From: Cytospora piceicola
Taxonomy: Eukaryota > Ascomycota > Sordariomycetes > Diaporthales > Cytosporaceae
Length of the DNA stretch: 64,000 bases
Assembly (NCBI GenBank): GCA_023375675.1
Contig: JALQBC010000012.1
Location: forward strand, 682,001-746,000
Direction: 5' to 3'
Shown: positions 9,618-21,773 of the stretch, piece by piece
How positions within the stretch are numbered: position 1 is the first letter of the stretch
Layout: each line of letters opens with the position of its first letter
Notes under the pieces: model-generated
Database searches by the model: none
What the model saw: only the letters and a program-made list of their open reading frames with translations
What the model was told of the DNA's origin: nothing
Program-made: the position numbers and the translations under genes

Positions 9618-12132
9618 CTACTCAATCCTCCTCGCAGCGCTGACATCCGGCACTCCTGTCCCCTCCACGACCTTGGCGCCAACAATCTCGTAGATCGGGA
9701 CCTGGGCCAGCGCCCCCGCCACGTGGTGCAGCGTCGGCAGCGCCTCCCAGTCCAGCCCGTCCATCTCGACGCTCGCCCCCGCCGTCTTCCCCCGCGCCGC
9801 GGGGGCCCTGAACACCCTGCGCACCGTCGCCTTGGGCTGCTCCTCCTCGTGGGGCACCACGACGGCGTACTCGCAGTCCGCGACGCCGGGCCGCCCCACC
9901 GAGGGGACGTACCTGTAGACCAGGATGCCGTAGTCGGCCTCGCCGCCGATGGTGCCGTGCTCGGTGGACACGTCGTCCTCCTCCAGCCCGGCGAGGCTCA
10001 GGTCGACGAACTTGGCGCCGCGCCAGCTCGCCGCCACGCGCACCGAAGAGCTGCGCCGGTGCACGTCGATGTCGCAGAAGAGCTTGGGCATGCCGAGCTC
10101 CTCGCGGCCCGAGGTTATCGGGTCCGTGAGGGACTCGAACAGGACGGGCATGTACGTCCCGGGGATCGTGGTGCCGTCCTTCTTGACGTACTCGACGCCG
10201 TGGATGTACAGGCCCAGGTGGCGGTACCCGTTGCCGCCTAGCCACTGCATGTTTCCCAGCTCGGTGATGGAGATAGATGCCTGGCAGACGGTGGCGGGGT
10301 CCTTGAAGCGGAAGGAGGACGTCGGGAAGAGCGTCTCCAGGTAGGTCCGGGACGTCTTGAACTTGACGGAGACGGTGGTGAAGGTCCGCTGGAGTCCCTC
10401 CTGTGGAGAACGACCGTAGCCGTCTTGTCGGGGGCCTGGAAAAGGCCCAAACGCGATGGGCATCCGCCAGTACATGTTCGGCTTCAGACTCCACTTCCAG
10501 CGCTTGAAGGCGTTGTTGGAGTTGTCAATCTCGTCGTGGCCAAAGTTGTTGGCGGTGTATTCCATCACTGCACAACGTGTTAGAGGGAGATATGAACAAC
10601 CGGGTCCCTTTTAGCGTTGACTTACTATCAGTCTGAGGCTTCCCGTCTATCCAGTCTCTTCCTGCTTGGCGAGAGTACTCTTGGATCTGGTGTGCGCGTG
10701 TGTACCTGATCTTCTCGTAGAGCTTTAGTCTCTCGGGAACAGCCTCGGGTGATGTTCCTTTAGGTAACACGACGGAGAGCGCAGCAGCGTCTTCGATGGC
10801 TTGACCGGCCCCCTGTCCTTGGTCTGCAAACCAGTTAACGTTTGTAACTATCTCGCATGTGCATCTTTGACAAAATCAAAAGGACTTACGAGGCGTAAAG
10901 GGATGAGCAGCGTCACCCAGGAGGGCGAGCTTTCCGACCGTCCAGGTTGGTAGGGTCTCCATGTCCATCAGTTGCCAGACCTTCACCGTGGCAGGATCGA
11001 CTTTCCTGATCAAAGCCAGGAGCGCTGGCTGGAAGCCCTTGAACACCTTTATGATCTGGTCCACATCACCCTGCTTATTCCATTCTGTATTTGGTCAGTT
11101 GACTTGATAAGAAGTTTCATGGCCGACAAGACTTACCGTCGCTGGCATTGGCGTGGGTCTCTGTTGCGGGATGTATGCAAACGAAGTTAAGCAGCTGGTT
11201 GTCGTTACAAGGATACATGATAATCCTCCGGTCCGAACCAAACCACATTGCCAGGGCGTTCGTGGCCTCTGTAATCGGCCTCGTAATTGGGTCATCCAGA
11301 CCAGCCTTTCTTGGTATCAAAAATCGAAAAGCAGCCTTGCCAGTGCTAAACAGCGTGGCGTCCTTGATGCAGGCCCTCGTCTTTGACTGCGGAGAAGTCA
11401 GTCCTTGTTCTGCGAATGCTGGTTTATTCCCCAACTCACGTAGATTCCGTCCGCTCCCAATACCAGGTCCCCAGTTTCCGTTGTCCCATCCGCAAGCGTC
11501 ACTTGTCCCTTTTCAGGGTCCAGACTGACGACCTTGCTAGAGGTCCACAATGTAGCAGAAGGCCCAACGCCATCCTCAGCCGTCACAAGTGTCTTGAGTC
11601 TCTCGTGCAGCTTAATGCGATGACTGAGCAGCCAAGGGTGTTGCCATTTCCGGTTTGTCGATGTCAAGTCCACGTCTCTGATAATGTCACCCTTCTCGTT
11701 GCGCTCCTGCACGCGACGCATCGGCGTGGCGCCAAACTCCTCGGCGAAGATACCCCATCTTCTCAGCACACCGTTGCTGTTTGGAGCCAGATGAACTGCG
11801 GCGCCTGTCTCATTGGCAAACCGCGACTGTTCATAGATCTGTAAGACCGTAATCAGCAGTTATAAACGTTCATAGTATCATGCCCGGGCTAATACGCTAC
11901 TCACTTGGACTGGATGGCCATTTCGGCGCAGGCTGAGCGCAGCTGACAAGCCGCCTATCCCAGCACCAACAATGATAATCTTGAGGGGGGTTGACTGATC
12001 GTCAACGAGGGGACTTATTGGTCCAACCTTGTTGGGACCGGGGGAGGTATTATGGGCAACGTTGCCGTGGATGCCGTTTTGAATCTGGCCTTCTCCGTCG
12101 AGGCCGTTGGCCAGATTCTTGAGTTTCTCCAT
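9618..12132 (-). CDS. Fused FAD-dependent monooxygenase and acetoacetate-decarboxylase-like protein
   Basis: One 739-residue protein from six exons (12132-11905, 11838-11440, 11386-11137, 11084-10890, 10823-10626, 10567-9618); all junctions keep frame. Residues about 50-430 are a group A flavin hydroxylase of the salicylate-hydroxylase type: FAD-binding IIIVGAGIGGLSAALSLRR, the middle motif DLVLGADGIY, and GDAAHPFTPRDQGQGAGQA. After a short link (TDMMEYTANNFGHDEID) the last 290 residues resemble the acetoacetate decarboxylase superfamily, with a GREELGMPKLFCDIDV stretch whose Pro-Lys sits where the Schiff-base lysine motif is expected. Group A enzymes hydroxylate aromatic rings with NAD(P)H and O2. 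ADC-fold partners decarboxylate, dehydrate or cyclise keto compounds. That both steps act on one intermediate is inference. The ADC part is GC-rich and gives long antisense shadow frames. An initial M in the last exon could suggest a separate gene, but the splice into it is clean. Confidence 0.87.
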
Positions 12133-13624
12133 GTTTCAACTGACTGGGCTTTGGTGGAGTATGGATCTGGAATAGAGGCCAAGTGAGTAGGGTAAGATCT
12201 TGTGAGACGCTATCCAGTGCAAGGTAGGAAGCACTTGGTTATCCAGAAATCGCTGCCTCGGTCGGAGGAGGAGAGTGAGAGAAGAAAACCACAATTAGAA
12301 AGTCAGAACAATAAGGGACGAATATACCCCTTGAAATGGGCCTCACGTTCGTCTTCGACTACAGAACTACAAAAGCGGGAGACCCGAAGTGACGATGACG
12401 CCGGATATGAAGGCACCGACCACCTGGGCAGTAAGTGAACCAGCGGTGCCGGACGCGGTGTAGGGCCGAATCGAAATAGCTGGAATAAGACGTCGGTGAA
12501 TGCTCTCTTTGCTGAGCACCAGATCCCCTGTTACATTCCAAGGATGTCTACCTGTGTACCCCGGGCCTGCCCACCGGATCCCGGCTACGTGGGCTGTGAA
12601 GTGAGGCGGTGGAGAGATGGGGCCGTGTTCTCCTCACCAATGCTATGTCGCGCGGTCTGCGGGGTTGAATACTTTGTGTTTGTATGGTAGACAAACCGGA
12701 CTGACCGGTCACCAGGGATAGACGCAGTATCTACATACGCGCCAGCCCATCCACACGACAAAGGTGTATGTCCCTATTACATACATGATGTTATAGTCTT
12801 CAACCTCAGCATCCAACCGGATCTTGGTATGAGTTTGGTTTCGGGAAGTGGGGGACCCGCAGAACTGCAAGACCACATGCACAAGTGAAAAAGCAAGGAT
12901 GAGGATACAAAAACAAGGAGAGGTAATAGGGGGGGAAGGAGGAGAGGGGAAGGAGGGGAGTTTGCTTTGATATCGATGCTCCCCCTCTTTGGGCATCATC
13001 TGATCTGTATGTCCATACTAGGACACCGAAACCTTGGACTCAGCTTCGAACATACCTCGTTCGTATTCATACTAGGTAGCTGCAGGGCTTTGGAAGTTGA
13101 AGAATCGCCTTTTGACCACCCGGCGTATCTTCGGGCCACCCTTTCTTTGCATACACTATGCATGTGTTGCCCATAAAGTGTCGGAAGTCCTGGCCGCGGA
13201 TCCAGGGCCTACAATCCATCCACATGTCCGGGTCCTGGCCACCATCCACGTTCCACTCCGTGTTTTCCGACCCAGATGTACACTACAATTGTCTTCCAAG
13301 TGACACTATTACGACATTGCTACGAGTGATACGTACTAAGTACTGCATGCAATATATTTTGTGCCAGTACCTCGAAACTACCTAGGTAACCATTGGTCGG
13401 GGACCCTCTTCCCCGTCTAAGTCAACAAGTACCAGCGAATCATCGTGAGCCCCATTTCCCGATTGGGAAGGCAGCTGTGGGTTCTCGCTCAGCCCGTGTG
13501 GATACCGCACTAGAACCCGGTCTCCTCGAGTGCTCTCAACCACATGTCAACTCCCCATCTGTCAACCCCAAGCCTCCATTGTTCCCACCATATTCCGTGT
13601 CTCTTCATCAAGGTCTCGGGGAAG
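12133..13624. promoter_or_regulatory. Divergent promoter region between the fusion gene and the SDR gene
   Basis: About 1.5 kb separates two genes that point away from each other, so it should carry both promoters. A purine-rich G/A tract lies at about 12893-12962 and a palindromic CCTAGG-type motif at 13378-13389. No coding frame was supported. Confidence 0.5.
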
Positions 13625-14536
13625 ATGTCTCCCTCTGCCCCAATCGCCCTTGTAACAGCCGGCTCGGCCGGCCTCGGTGCAGCGGTAGCCGAGCTCTTCG
13701 CTCGAAATGGCATGAGAGTGGTCATCAACTACGCCAGTAACGCCCAGCGGGCCGAGGACTTTGTCGCCAGGCTAAAGACCATCACGACGCTCCATCCCAG
13801 AGATGGCCGTAAAGACTACCATGCCATCAGGGCAGACCTGTCGTCCCGGGCGGATGTGGAGCGACTCGTCGAGGAGGCCGTGCATGCCATGTATCCCGGG
13901 GGCCAGGGGGAGGAGGAGGACAACAACAAGAAGAAGCTAGACGTGGTTTTCAGCAACGGCGGCTGGACGCAAATTCGCAGCCTCTTCGACCTGGAGGATA
14001 ACATGTTCGACGAGGATTGGGACCGGTGCTTCACGATGAACGTGAAGAGCCACCTGTGGCTCATGCACGCCGCTCGGCCGTACCTGGAGGCGGGCTGGGA
14101 CGACGAGGCGCGGGAGAGCGGGAGCTTCATCACAACGGCCAGCCTGGCGGGCGTCAAGGTCAGCGGGAGCTCGCTGGCTTACTCAGTAACCAAGGCAGCG
14201 CAGCTGCATCTTGCCAAGGCGCTGGCCTTGATTGCCGCGCCAAAGATCAGGGTGAACAGTGTCAGCCCGGGCTTATTATTGACGGTGAGTCCAGATGAGT
14301 TTTGGCTATGATTTGTGACATGTTTGAGAGATTTTATGGACGCTGACTCGATCCTCATGTGTATCAAGGAATGGGGTCTCAAGTTTCCCCCAGAAAGGGT
14401 CCAGGCAATGACGGAGGCGTCCAAGTTGAACCAACTGGCTACTGTCGAGGACGTGGCGGAACAAGTCTTGACCTATGTCAAGGGTAAGAGCGTCACAGGT
14501 CAGAATGCTATCATCGACGGGGGCTGGGGACTATAG
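13625..14536 (+). CDS. Short-chain dehydrogenase/reductase
   Basis: A 275-residue classical SDR in two exons (13625-14284, 14369-14536; GTGAGT...CAAG). The Rossmann cofactor motif is TAGSAGLGAA, a TGxxxGxG variant near the N-terminus. The structural NNAG motif is replaced by SNGG (VVFSNGGW). The catalytic pair is YSVTK, with the preceding serine in ITTASLAG. The tail VTGQNAIIDGGWGL is the usual SDR end. The start at 13625 places the nucleotide-binding strand correctly. The asparagine-containing segment after the first strand (INYASNAQRAEDF) fits NADP(H) binding. It is divergent from the monooxygenase fusion and convergent with the MFS gene, so it probably oxidises or reduces a keto/hydroxy group in the same pathway (inference). 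Confidence 0.92.
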
Positions 14537-14732
14537 CGTTGGAATGATCACAAACCTTGACAGTGATGAGTTCGGCGGAGGCTTGTGGTTCGAGTAGTTG
14601 CGCACACCGGGCCCGTATCATATTGAAAACTCGTTTATATAAAGACCGACTCCGAGTTCGAATATTCGTCAGCTGTTTGTCCATGTTATTGTCCTCATGT
14701 GCTTGAGAGCACACGAGCGAAATAGCCCAAAA

Positions 14733-16855
14733 TCACTCTCCCGTCTCCCGATCCTCATGCCAATGGACATACGAGATTACCGGCCACGCCCAGGTGGCAT
14801 GACGGATCCTACTTCCCCAGATGTACAGCGGCACCCAGAAGACGATGACGGCAGCGGAGATACCCGCCATGGCACCATATGCATTCTGATAGCCACTCTT
14901 GTCGACCCAGGGGTTCGTGTAGAACGACAGCAGGAAGCCAAAGAGTGCTGGAGGAAATTACCGAGCATTAGTATATGCCTAGAATGGTGTTTGATAGTCT
15001 GTTTGGGAAGGAAATACACTCACATTTGAACCCCATAACCGCCAGTGTTATCTCACCAGCAACGGGTCGGTAAGCATCAATCACATAGACCAGAACGACG
15101 TTCGTGCCCTGTACGATCGAGAAATTCACTAGGCGCAGTCAGCTCCCCTTTCGAACACTCCGTAACCGCAGAACTGCTGATGGGATATACTCACAAAGGC
15201 CCAAGCCAATAGTGGGACAGATCCAGTGCAGCTGTTTCTCAATGCCGACGCCATACAAAACCAACGCCAGCGGTGCGGTAATCAAGCTCAAGGCCATGGC
15301 AGGCAGCCTCATCTCCGGCTCTCTGATCCCGCCATTTTTCTTGGTAAAGTAGTCGGCCACAACGTCGCCTAGGTGACCTCCGGCTGGGATACCGATTACC
15401 GACCCAATACAGGCCGCGATGAAACACAGGCCCACCTGCCAGGCTTCAAAGTCATATGCAGCCGCGTACGCCACAGATACGTTGGACGTAAGAGCTACGA
15501 GGAAGCCAATGGTTACGGCCTCCACGAGGGCGGCCCAGAGCACAGGAGGCAGGCATATGAGGCCCAAGGGGCGTATGACCATCTTGTAGAGGGGTTCCGA
15601 GGTGAAGGTGCCATTGAAAAGGCTAAGCATTTGAAGATATGGTTTCTTCTTCTTCGTAGGTTGTGTGGTTGGTGCCTGCTCGATGTCCGACAGGTGGTCT
15701 GGCTTTTGTTTTTTCTCTGAGCCGTGTGTACTGGAGTCCCCTGGAAGACATAGTGAGTCGGTGAGAGGCTTGTCCTCGCGGTTGAAGGCTGTCTCTGGGA
15801 AGGCGAAGAATGCCAGGAGAAGGCTAAACCCGACGATGGCTGATGCTACTTCGTATATGACTCGCCAGGAATGACTGATTGTGATGAGGCTAGAGGCTCA
15901 TGAGAAAGGTTCAGTCGTGAACGTCGGATTAGGTGTGTACGTACCCAGCGATGATCATGCCAAAGCCTACACCAACTGACAAGAACGAGGTATAGAGCGC
16001 CATTATGGCACCCCTCTCGTGCAGGAAGAACACATCTGCGATTGTTATCGGTGCAATAGTCTCCGCTGCGCCGGAGCCGATTCCCATGACGATACGAGCG
16101 GCCAAGAAACCAGCATATGACTGGTCGAAGATCGCCCAGATGGTGGTGGCCAAATATATGCACTTCATAAAATTTAGATCAGCAAATTGTTTGCCAGGCA
16201 ATGAGTGCAAAGAGAAGTACACCTTCTTCAAAGCTGGTCAACTGATCGTGAAAAAGAAATGTTATCCGGGGCCATGGCCTACTGATCATCACTTTCTTGT
16301 CGAAACGATTCCACGACAGCCCCACACGACGAGAATCTCTGACTGTAACTTACATAGCTGATGATATAGACAGGACGCCGCCCATACTTGTTAGCGAGCG
16401 GAACCCAGACGAAGTTTCCCGTGCCTTGTAGCAGCGCGGTAGTGGTGTAGAAGAACGCAACCTTCGTAACATTAGCACCGAATCCTGCTGGGTCGACAGC
16501 GGGGCTCGGTGCTGGGAAGAAACTCATGGTGGTCGAGACGATAGCAACAGTCGGTCCGGCCGCCAGGAAGTTGCACCAAAGCATTGACAGGCAGACTATC
16601 ACGGCGATGATTTTCTTGTACCATTGTGGCCTGAAAGGGTTAAACTTGGAATGAATGGTGTTTCTGACGGTCGTTGAAGGCTCACCAGTTTAAGGGATCA
16701 TTGGGGTCATTGGAAGGAGTGGGCACCAGGATGATCTCTTTGGTCTCATGATGGCGCAGGCGGACGTTTCCAAGAGTCCTGTGCCTCAAGTGTTCGACCT
16801 TTGGGTCTTCACAATCGTCGGCGTGTAAAGCTGGCGCAATGTGATTCTCTGCCAT
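14733..16855 (-). CDS. Major facilitator superfamily transporter
   Basis: Twelve-helix MFS drug/metabolite transporter of the fungal DHA1-like group. The ATG at 16855 begins a hydrophilic N-terminus ending NDPNDPLNWPQWYKK, the usual fungal lead into helix 1. The loop 2-3 signature appears as VWVPLANKYGRRPVYIISY. Clear membrane helices include FLAARIVMGIGSGAAETI (helix 4), PLGLICLPPVLWAALVEAV and PTIGLGL. Minus-strand exons include 16855-16686, 16630-16354, 16162-15945 and 15889 onward, then two or three short exons to the stop at 14733. The 191-nt intron at 16163-16353 is longer than its neighbours; joining YIISY to CIYLATTIWAIF restores the family pattern. Probable role: export or uptake of the product or substrate of the neighbouring enzymes. 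Confidence 0.92.
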
Positions 16856-18253
16856 CTTGTTCGGCGTTGCGGGCTATGCTTGTGGAGGAAGGGCGACGGG
16901 CACCTGTCAAGGCTATTTGCGGGCGATATGTTGTCCTTGTCCGTGTAGAATAACTACATAGGAAGGAGCTATCAGAAAGAGAAGATGGATGGGATCAGAT
17001 TGCCCGCTATGACCTTGCTATCCGAACTCCGGGGTAGACGGGGGGATAAGTGGTTTCACCGACATTATTAATGATCTCCTTCTGGACAAGCGACGTCCCG
17101 TGTTAATTGGACGGACTTGTGTGAAATACAAGCAGTTGCAAGGCAATATCCAAGGCGCTACCCAACACATCACGAGGGGGACGGAAAGAGCAGGCAGACC
17201 GCCCTTCAACAGGGTTACTTGAGTCGGTACCCAAGCACCAACACCGCAACGGTCGAACGGCCAATGGTTTCCAACGCCTTTCTCGGTTGGCCAGGCACCT
17301 CCAACGTGATGGGTGTAATCAAGAGTCGTAGCTGATGCGGAGCCGAGACGATAGACAAGCTCAGGGACCCCACGAGATGAGATGTTTCCCGCTTGACCCT
17401 GGCAAAGGCCCTAACTCCACCTGCCGTAAACGTCCCGTTGATAGGATACACAGTCTGCAAGTGCCAAAGACCCAGTGAGTCCGATCAGATGAGCCAATAT
17501 TTGAGCTCACGGATGTGCGCGTCTGCTGTGCAGATACTGCAGCTTGCCCACTTTCCGCGGAGGAGCAGAGAGAATGGGGGAAGAAATAAGAACCAACGAG
17601 TGAAGAACGAGTACGGTAGAGTGACGTAAGGAGGACCCTTGACAACAATGGTGAGGGAGTCGACGTGGATACCCAGGACGGCTAAATCTCCATACATGAA
17701 GACAACAAGGTCCGGAGGAGGCAATGAGTATTATCGGTTGACCAGGAGCTCACCACACCTGCTTGTGTTTAACCCCTCCAATGAATACACAGCCTGGGCA
17801 CGACCAATAAACTATTGTTTTCTTCTACCAAAGCAGATGCGGGTGAAGATGAAGATAGCCGTGGAGCCGAAGAATCTCGAGCATGGCCTGCCTTTGCTTC
17901 TCTCGGCGTTGTATCCGGTGTATGGTGTGGTATTGTTGAAGGAGGGAGGCGACAAGGTATGAGGCCAATCATGTTTTGTGTCCAAGACCTGGGCAATAAG
18001 GAACGGACAAAAAGTATGGTCATGTCGCTCACCGGTCTACCCCACAGGACAAAATGTAGGTAAGTCTGGAAACGGTATTAGATGCCTCAGCCATGTGGGC
18101 AACAGGGGTCGGGAGGTGGAGGTTGGTAGTCAGGTCATCTGCAAGATGTTAAAGCTTGAGATGACAAAGACGATGTTGGAACAATAGGTAGCGGGGAGAG
18201 CTCTGAGGTTACAATGTGCCCTTCTCCAACCTTGTAAAAGCACTGACGTCAAA

Positions 18254-18308
18254 CTACCCAGATACTTACCCAGGTAGTATACAGTACCTAAGTACCTACC
18301 TAGGTAGC
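18254..18308. repeat. TACCTAGGTA-type palindrome cluster
   Basis: Several overlapping TACC(T/C)AGGTA and ACCTA(A/C) half-sites in tandem inside a gene-empty stretch. Confidence 0.75.
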
Positions 18309-20420
18309 TGCTGCTGCAAGACACGAGTGAGGCCGCGGGATCCGGGAGGTTTGTAGCGAGGAAATCTTCAAAGTCCGGCGTACGGATCCGTCGTGGCCCC
18401 AGATGTGCGACATCTCTAGCCCCATCGTGCCGACTTGTTTCTGGATCTCCTGCTTCCACGACGCCATGTTGTGGCTGTTCTCTTGGTAATTCCCGAAACA
18501 ACTTTGTACTACCCAACGGCCGGAGGCTGATGTGGCCGGCGAGCATACATACTTCCTCTCCTATCCGGAGGCCTGACCGCCACAGCTCGGCCGACCCCCT
18601 TAGCCGTGAGACCTGAGCTGCAGCCTTCCCTCCAAGATTTTCGTGTAGTCGCACAACTTTATCAGTTCGAGATCCGGCTCGACCTAGGTAGCCGAACGAC
18701 TGGAATTTTCCAGTTCAGGAATCTTGAAAGTCCCCAATTTCCGAGTGTATCTAGAGTTTGCCAATTAGTCTTATTTGAGGACCAGCAGCTAGGCGTATCG
18801 GGCCTCGGGCGGATTGGTCAACATGCACATCATCATCAGTACCTAGTCACCAACGCCGTCATTGACGGCTAAACAGCTTGGACCCCAGCTTGGACCCTCG
18901 ACGCGAGCCTGGGAAGTACAAGCATTGTGTGCACAATCTCGATCCTGTCAGCAATTGATGCACCTTCCATGTCTGATACTGAGGGGCCCAACAACGGGAA
19001 CTAAGCTCCTTTGGCAACAGTCGGGCCGGGGTATCACCAGTGGCCATGGCTTAGAGATGTGAGATTCGACTTCGATATAACTGAGACCGAAGGCTCGACA
19101 ATAGCTTGGCATGTGTGACCCGTCACTTAGCCAACTTGAGTGGCGTTTGCGGTCGGTATTCAAGCCGACAGATGGAAATGGAAATAGCCCGCGCGGTCAG
19201 TGTTTGGGCCCTTGTACTGGTAGGCATCGAAACGGAGCTACAGTTGGATCGAGCGAAGTGTAGGTACAAAGCACCTGGGCCTGTAATGTCCACGCGTACT
19301 TAAGTATGGACTTGAGTATGTAGGTACCTAGGCCGGTAGTAATAAATAGTGGGTCTTCGACCGTCATAACTCACAGCATCGATGGTTTGAGTGAAGCTGC
19401 TCCCGACTCGAGACACCGGACAGCAGACTTTGTCTTCGCTGGGCAGCTTTGATACTAGCAGGGCCACGCGTTGCTTGGTACTCTCATTTCTCTCGAATGC
19501 TGCGATGCATTCGAAACACGAGTCTGGCCGCCATAGTGTATTGAGGTGAGAAGGCGCAATACTCAGGCGGAATGCGATGATTGGGGGGTTCCAAGGTTGG
19601 TTGTCCTGTTACGCGTACATGTGTATGGAAGCATACTACTACACAGTATAGGTATAGATATGATAAGCCTCGCAGGCGTGGAAAGTAGATAGGTGTTAGA
19701 AAGTGAGTGTGGGGTGACGTGCTGGAAACGCCAAGAACCCTCTAACATACCTAGGTATTTAAGTACATGTTTGTTGGTTGTGATCATGAATCATCAAGGT
19801 ATGAAACACAACGTGCAGCGCTGAAGTGCAGTATGATCGAAACCCTTTCGGCCGTTTACCTCTTTCAAATCGAGGGCTGTTTTATATCACGGTCAGTAAG
19901 TCGATGGCTCAAGAGTAGGTAGCTACACAGGCAGTTAGTAATAAGTAAAGGATTGGAAATTGCGGACGCGTCATTGGCGAAGTCGGCCATGTGAAGTTGA
20001 AAAAAACGTGTCTGCGATCGCAAGATCATAGTTGAGACGCGAGAACCCTGGTTGTCTCCACATACGCGCAGCCTAGACGTTGGCAAATGACATAGTGCCC
20101 AGGTGGAGCTCGCTGCTGGCTTGGACTGGATCTCTTACTGTGGTGGGGACTTATTTGGACCCGGGAAAACATGCTTAAAATGCATCAGTCCTCTTGATGA
20201 TGAAGGTTATTCCTGGGAGATATTGTTTTGGACCCATACCTAGGGTAGTTTAAGAAACTAAGCACCTAGATAGGTTGCCTGATGCTTGATGCTTGATCCT
20301 TGGTGTCTGGTGATGATGAGAAGGAGAAAGGAGGAGGAGGAGAAGGAGATACTGTCTGTCGGTGTCACCATTGGCAGATGTCAGGTGTCAGTACCACCTG
20401 AGTGGGTAGACCATACCGAC

Positions 20421-20460
20421 CTACATACCTAAGTAGGTAACTACCTAGGTAGATAGGTAC
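20421..20460. repeat. TACCTAGGTA-type palindrome cluster
   Basis: Forty bases built of CTACATACCTAAGTAGG and ACTACCTAGGTAG units. Confidence 0.78.
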
Positions 20461-21109
20461 TTTATACAGTAGTAACCTTACCTGGGAACTTAGAGGAAGT
20501 CTTGTAGATACTAACAGACTTAGTTTGGTAAGGAAGCAAGCACATAAAGCCCCAGCTTCGATGGAGACTTGCATCCTTTTTACCGATCCAGATTTTTCAT
20601 CATCTCGGGTCCTTCCTCCTTTCTGCTTGGCGAAGCACCGTCGGGGATTTTTGTTGAAGCGGCAGAGCGGAAACAAGCAGACGGCTTGACTGGCTGGCTG
20701 AACAGTGACTGAGTGATTGATCCGGCCACGACTCACCGTCCCGCCTGTGTTACAAGAGACCGGGCCAACTAGTCCATCACAGTAGAGCACGCTATGCCGA
20801 AAGAGACACGACTTTTCTACTTAGACTAGACCTACTGTGGTACCTAGGTAAAGTTTGGGTAGATCGAGACGGCATTGTATGTTTTCTCTTCTGATTGAAC
20901 ATTCGTCTCGAGCTCGATGCTCGTTTGGGAATAGGAACAGAGTAGCCTGACGTCGGGCAGTCCACCTGTCCGTCCTTTTCCTTTCGTTATTCCAACTCAC
21001 CTGAGCATACATACTGATACATTACGGGTACTTGTTGTACATAACGTGCTTCTTGACTCGTTGTAAGGTTCCAATGTTCCAAGGTTACTACTACTGCTGT
21101 ATGTAGTGT

Positions 21110-21142
21110 CTACCTACCTAGGTACCTAGGTATGTACCTAGT
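21110..21142. repeat. TACCTAGGTA-type palindrome cluster
   Basis: CTACCTACCTAGG followed by TACCTAGGTATGTACCTAG; strongly self-complementary. Confidence 0.8.
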
Positions 21143-21773
21143 GTCGCTCCTCCTGCATGCTGCGAGTGTAACCATGACCACCAACCAAACCTGCAACATG
21201 CTGGGCAGGTGCAAGCGAAGTCCCATCTGAAACCTCCCTCTTGTGGAAAAAGCATCCATCCATTTGTCTCCGGCCTTGTATTCCGTACGTACTCAAAAAG
21301 ATACGGTGGATACTCTGAGTACCACAGTACATTGTTCTCTACCCGGGATAAACACATCAGGGTTTCGTTTAATCTGCTTGGACCCTCGAATGTCCACTCT
21401 TGTTTCTGTTGCAAACTCGCAAGAAATACCGAACGCGCATCCGCTTTCATGCTGCTGTCTTCCCGTTGTCTCCCACACACCGATGCTCGCCCAATTGACC
21501 ACGCTCGCCAATTGATCCTGATCCTGATCCAGATCCAGTTCCCCAGCCTCAGCTGATTGCTCGGCTCTTTTCGCCATCACGTCCGATTCCCCTTCAGAAT
21601 CGGCCCCGTCAGCCTCAACTCAACCCCAGCCTCACTTTGTTCCTTTCCAGGGCTCGGCCCGCTGCCGACCTGGCCTGTGGGCCACCTGGCTTCAGCCCTA
21701 CACGGTAGCCGTCTTTACCCCGGATTTGGGCCCGCCATCACGGCAGTGACGGCAGCGAGATACACGAACCACA

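Larger units (their letters stand above)
16856..21773. other. 4.9-kb region without a supported gene
   Basis: Many short frames exist on both strands, but none has a recognisable domain or a run of consistent exons. The stretch is rich in the CCTAGG/TACCTAGGTA palindromic motif (18254-18308, 19320-19340, 19747-19760, 20236-20278, 20421-20460, 20839-20850, 21110-21142). It has a GGAGGAGGAG tract near 20326-20348. The last kilobase is presumably the promoter and 5' leader of the transcription factor gene. Lineage-specific or non-coding transcripts cannot be excluded. Confidence 0.55.

Noticed and set aside
9622..10494. 290-codon frame overlapping the ADC-like exon
   Set aside because: It is a shifted-frame shadow of the GC-rich exon (Arg/Gly/Ala-rich product); the ADC frame has clear domain similarity.
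18130..18654. 174-codon minus-strand frame with YLGRYLG repeats
   Set aside because: The repeats are the translation of the TACCTAGGTA motif; no other coding signal.
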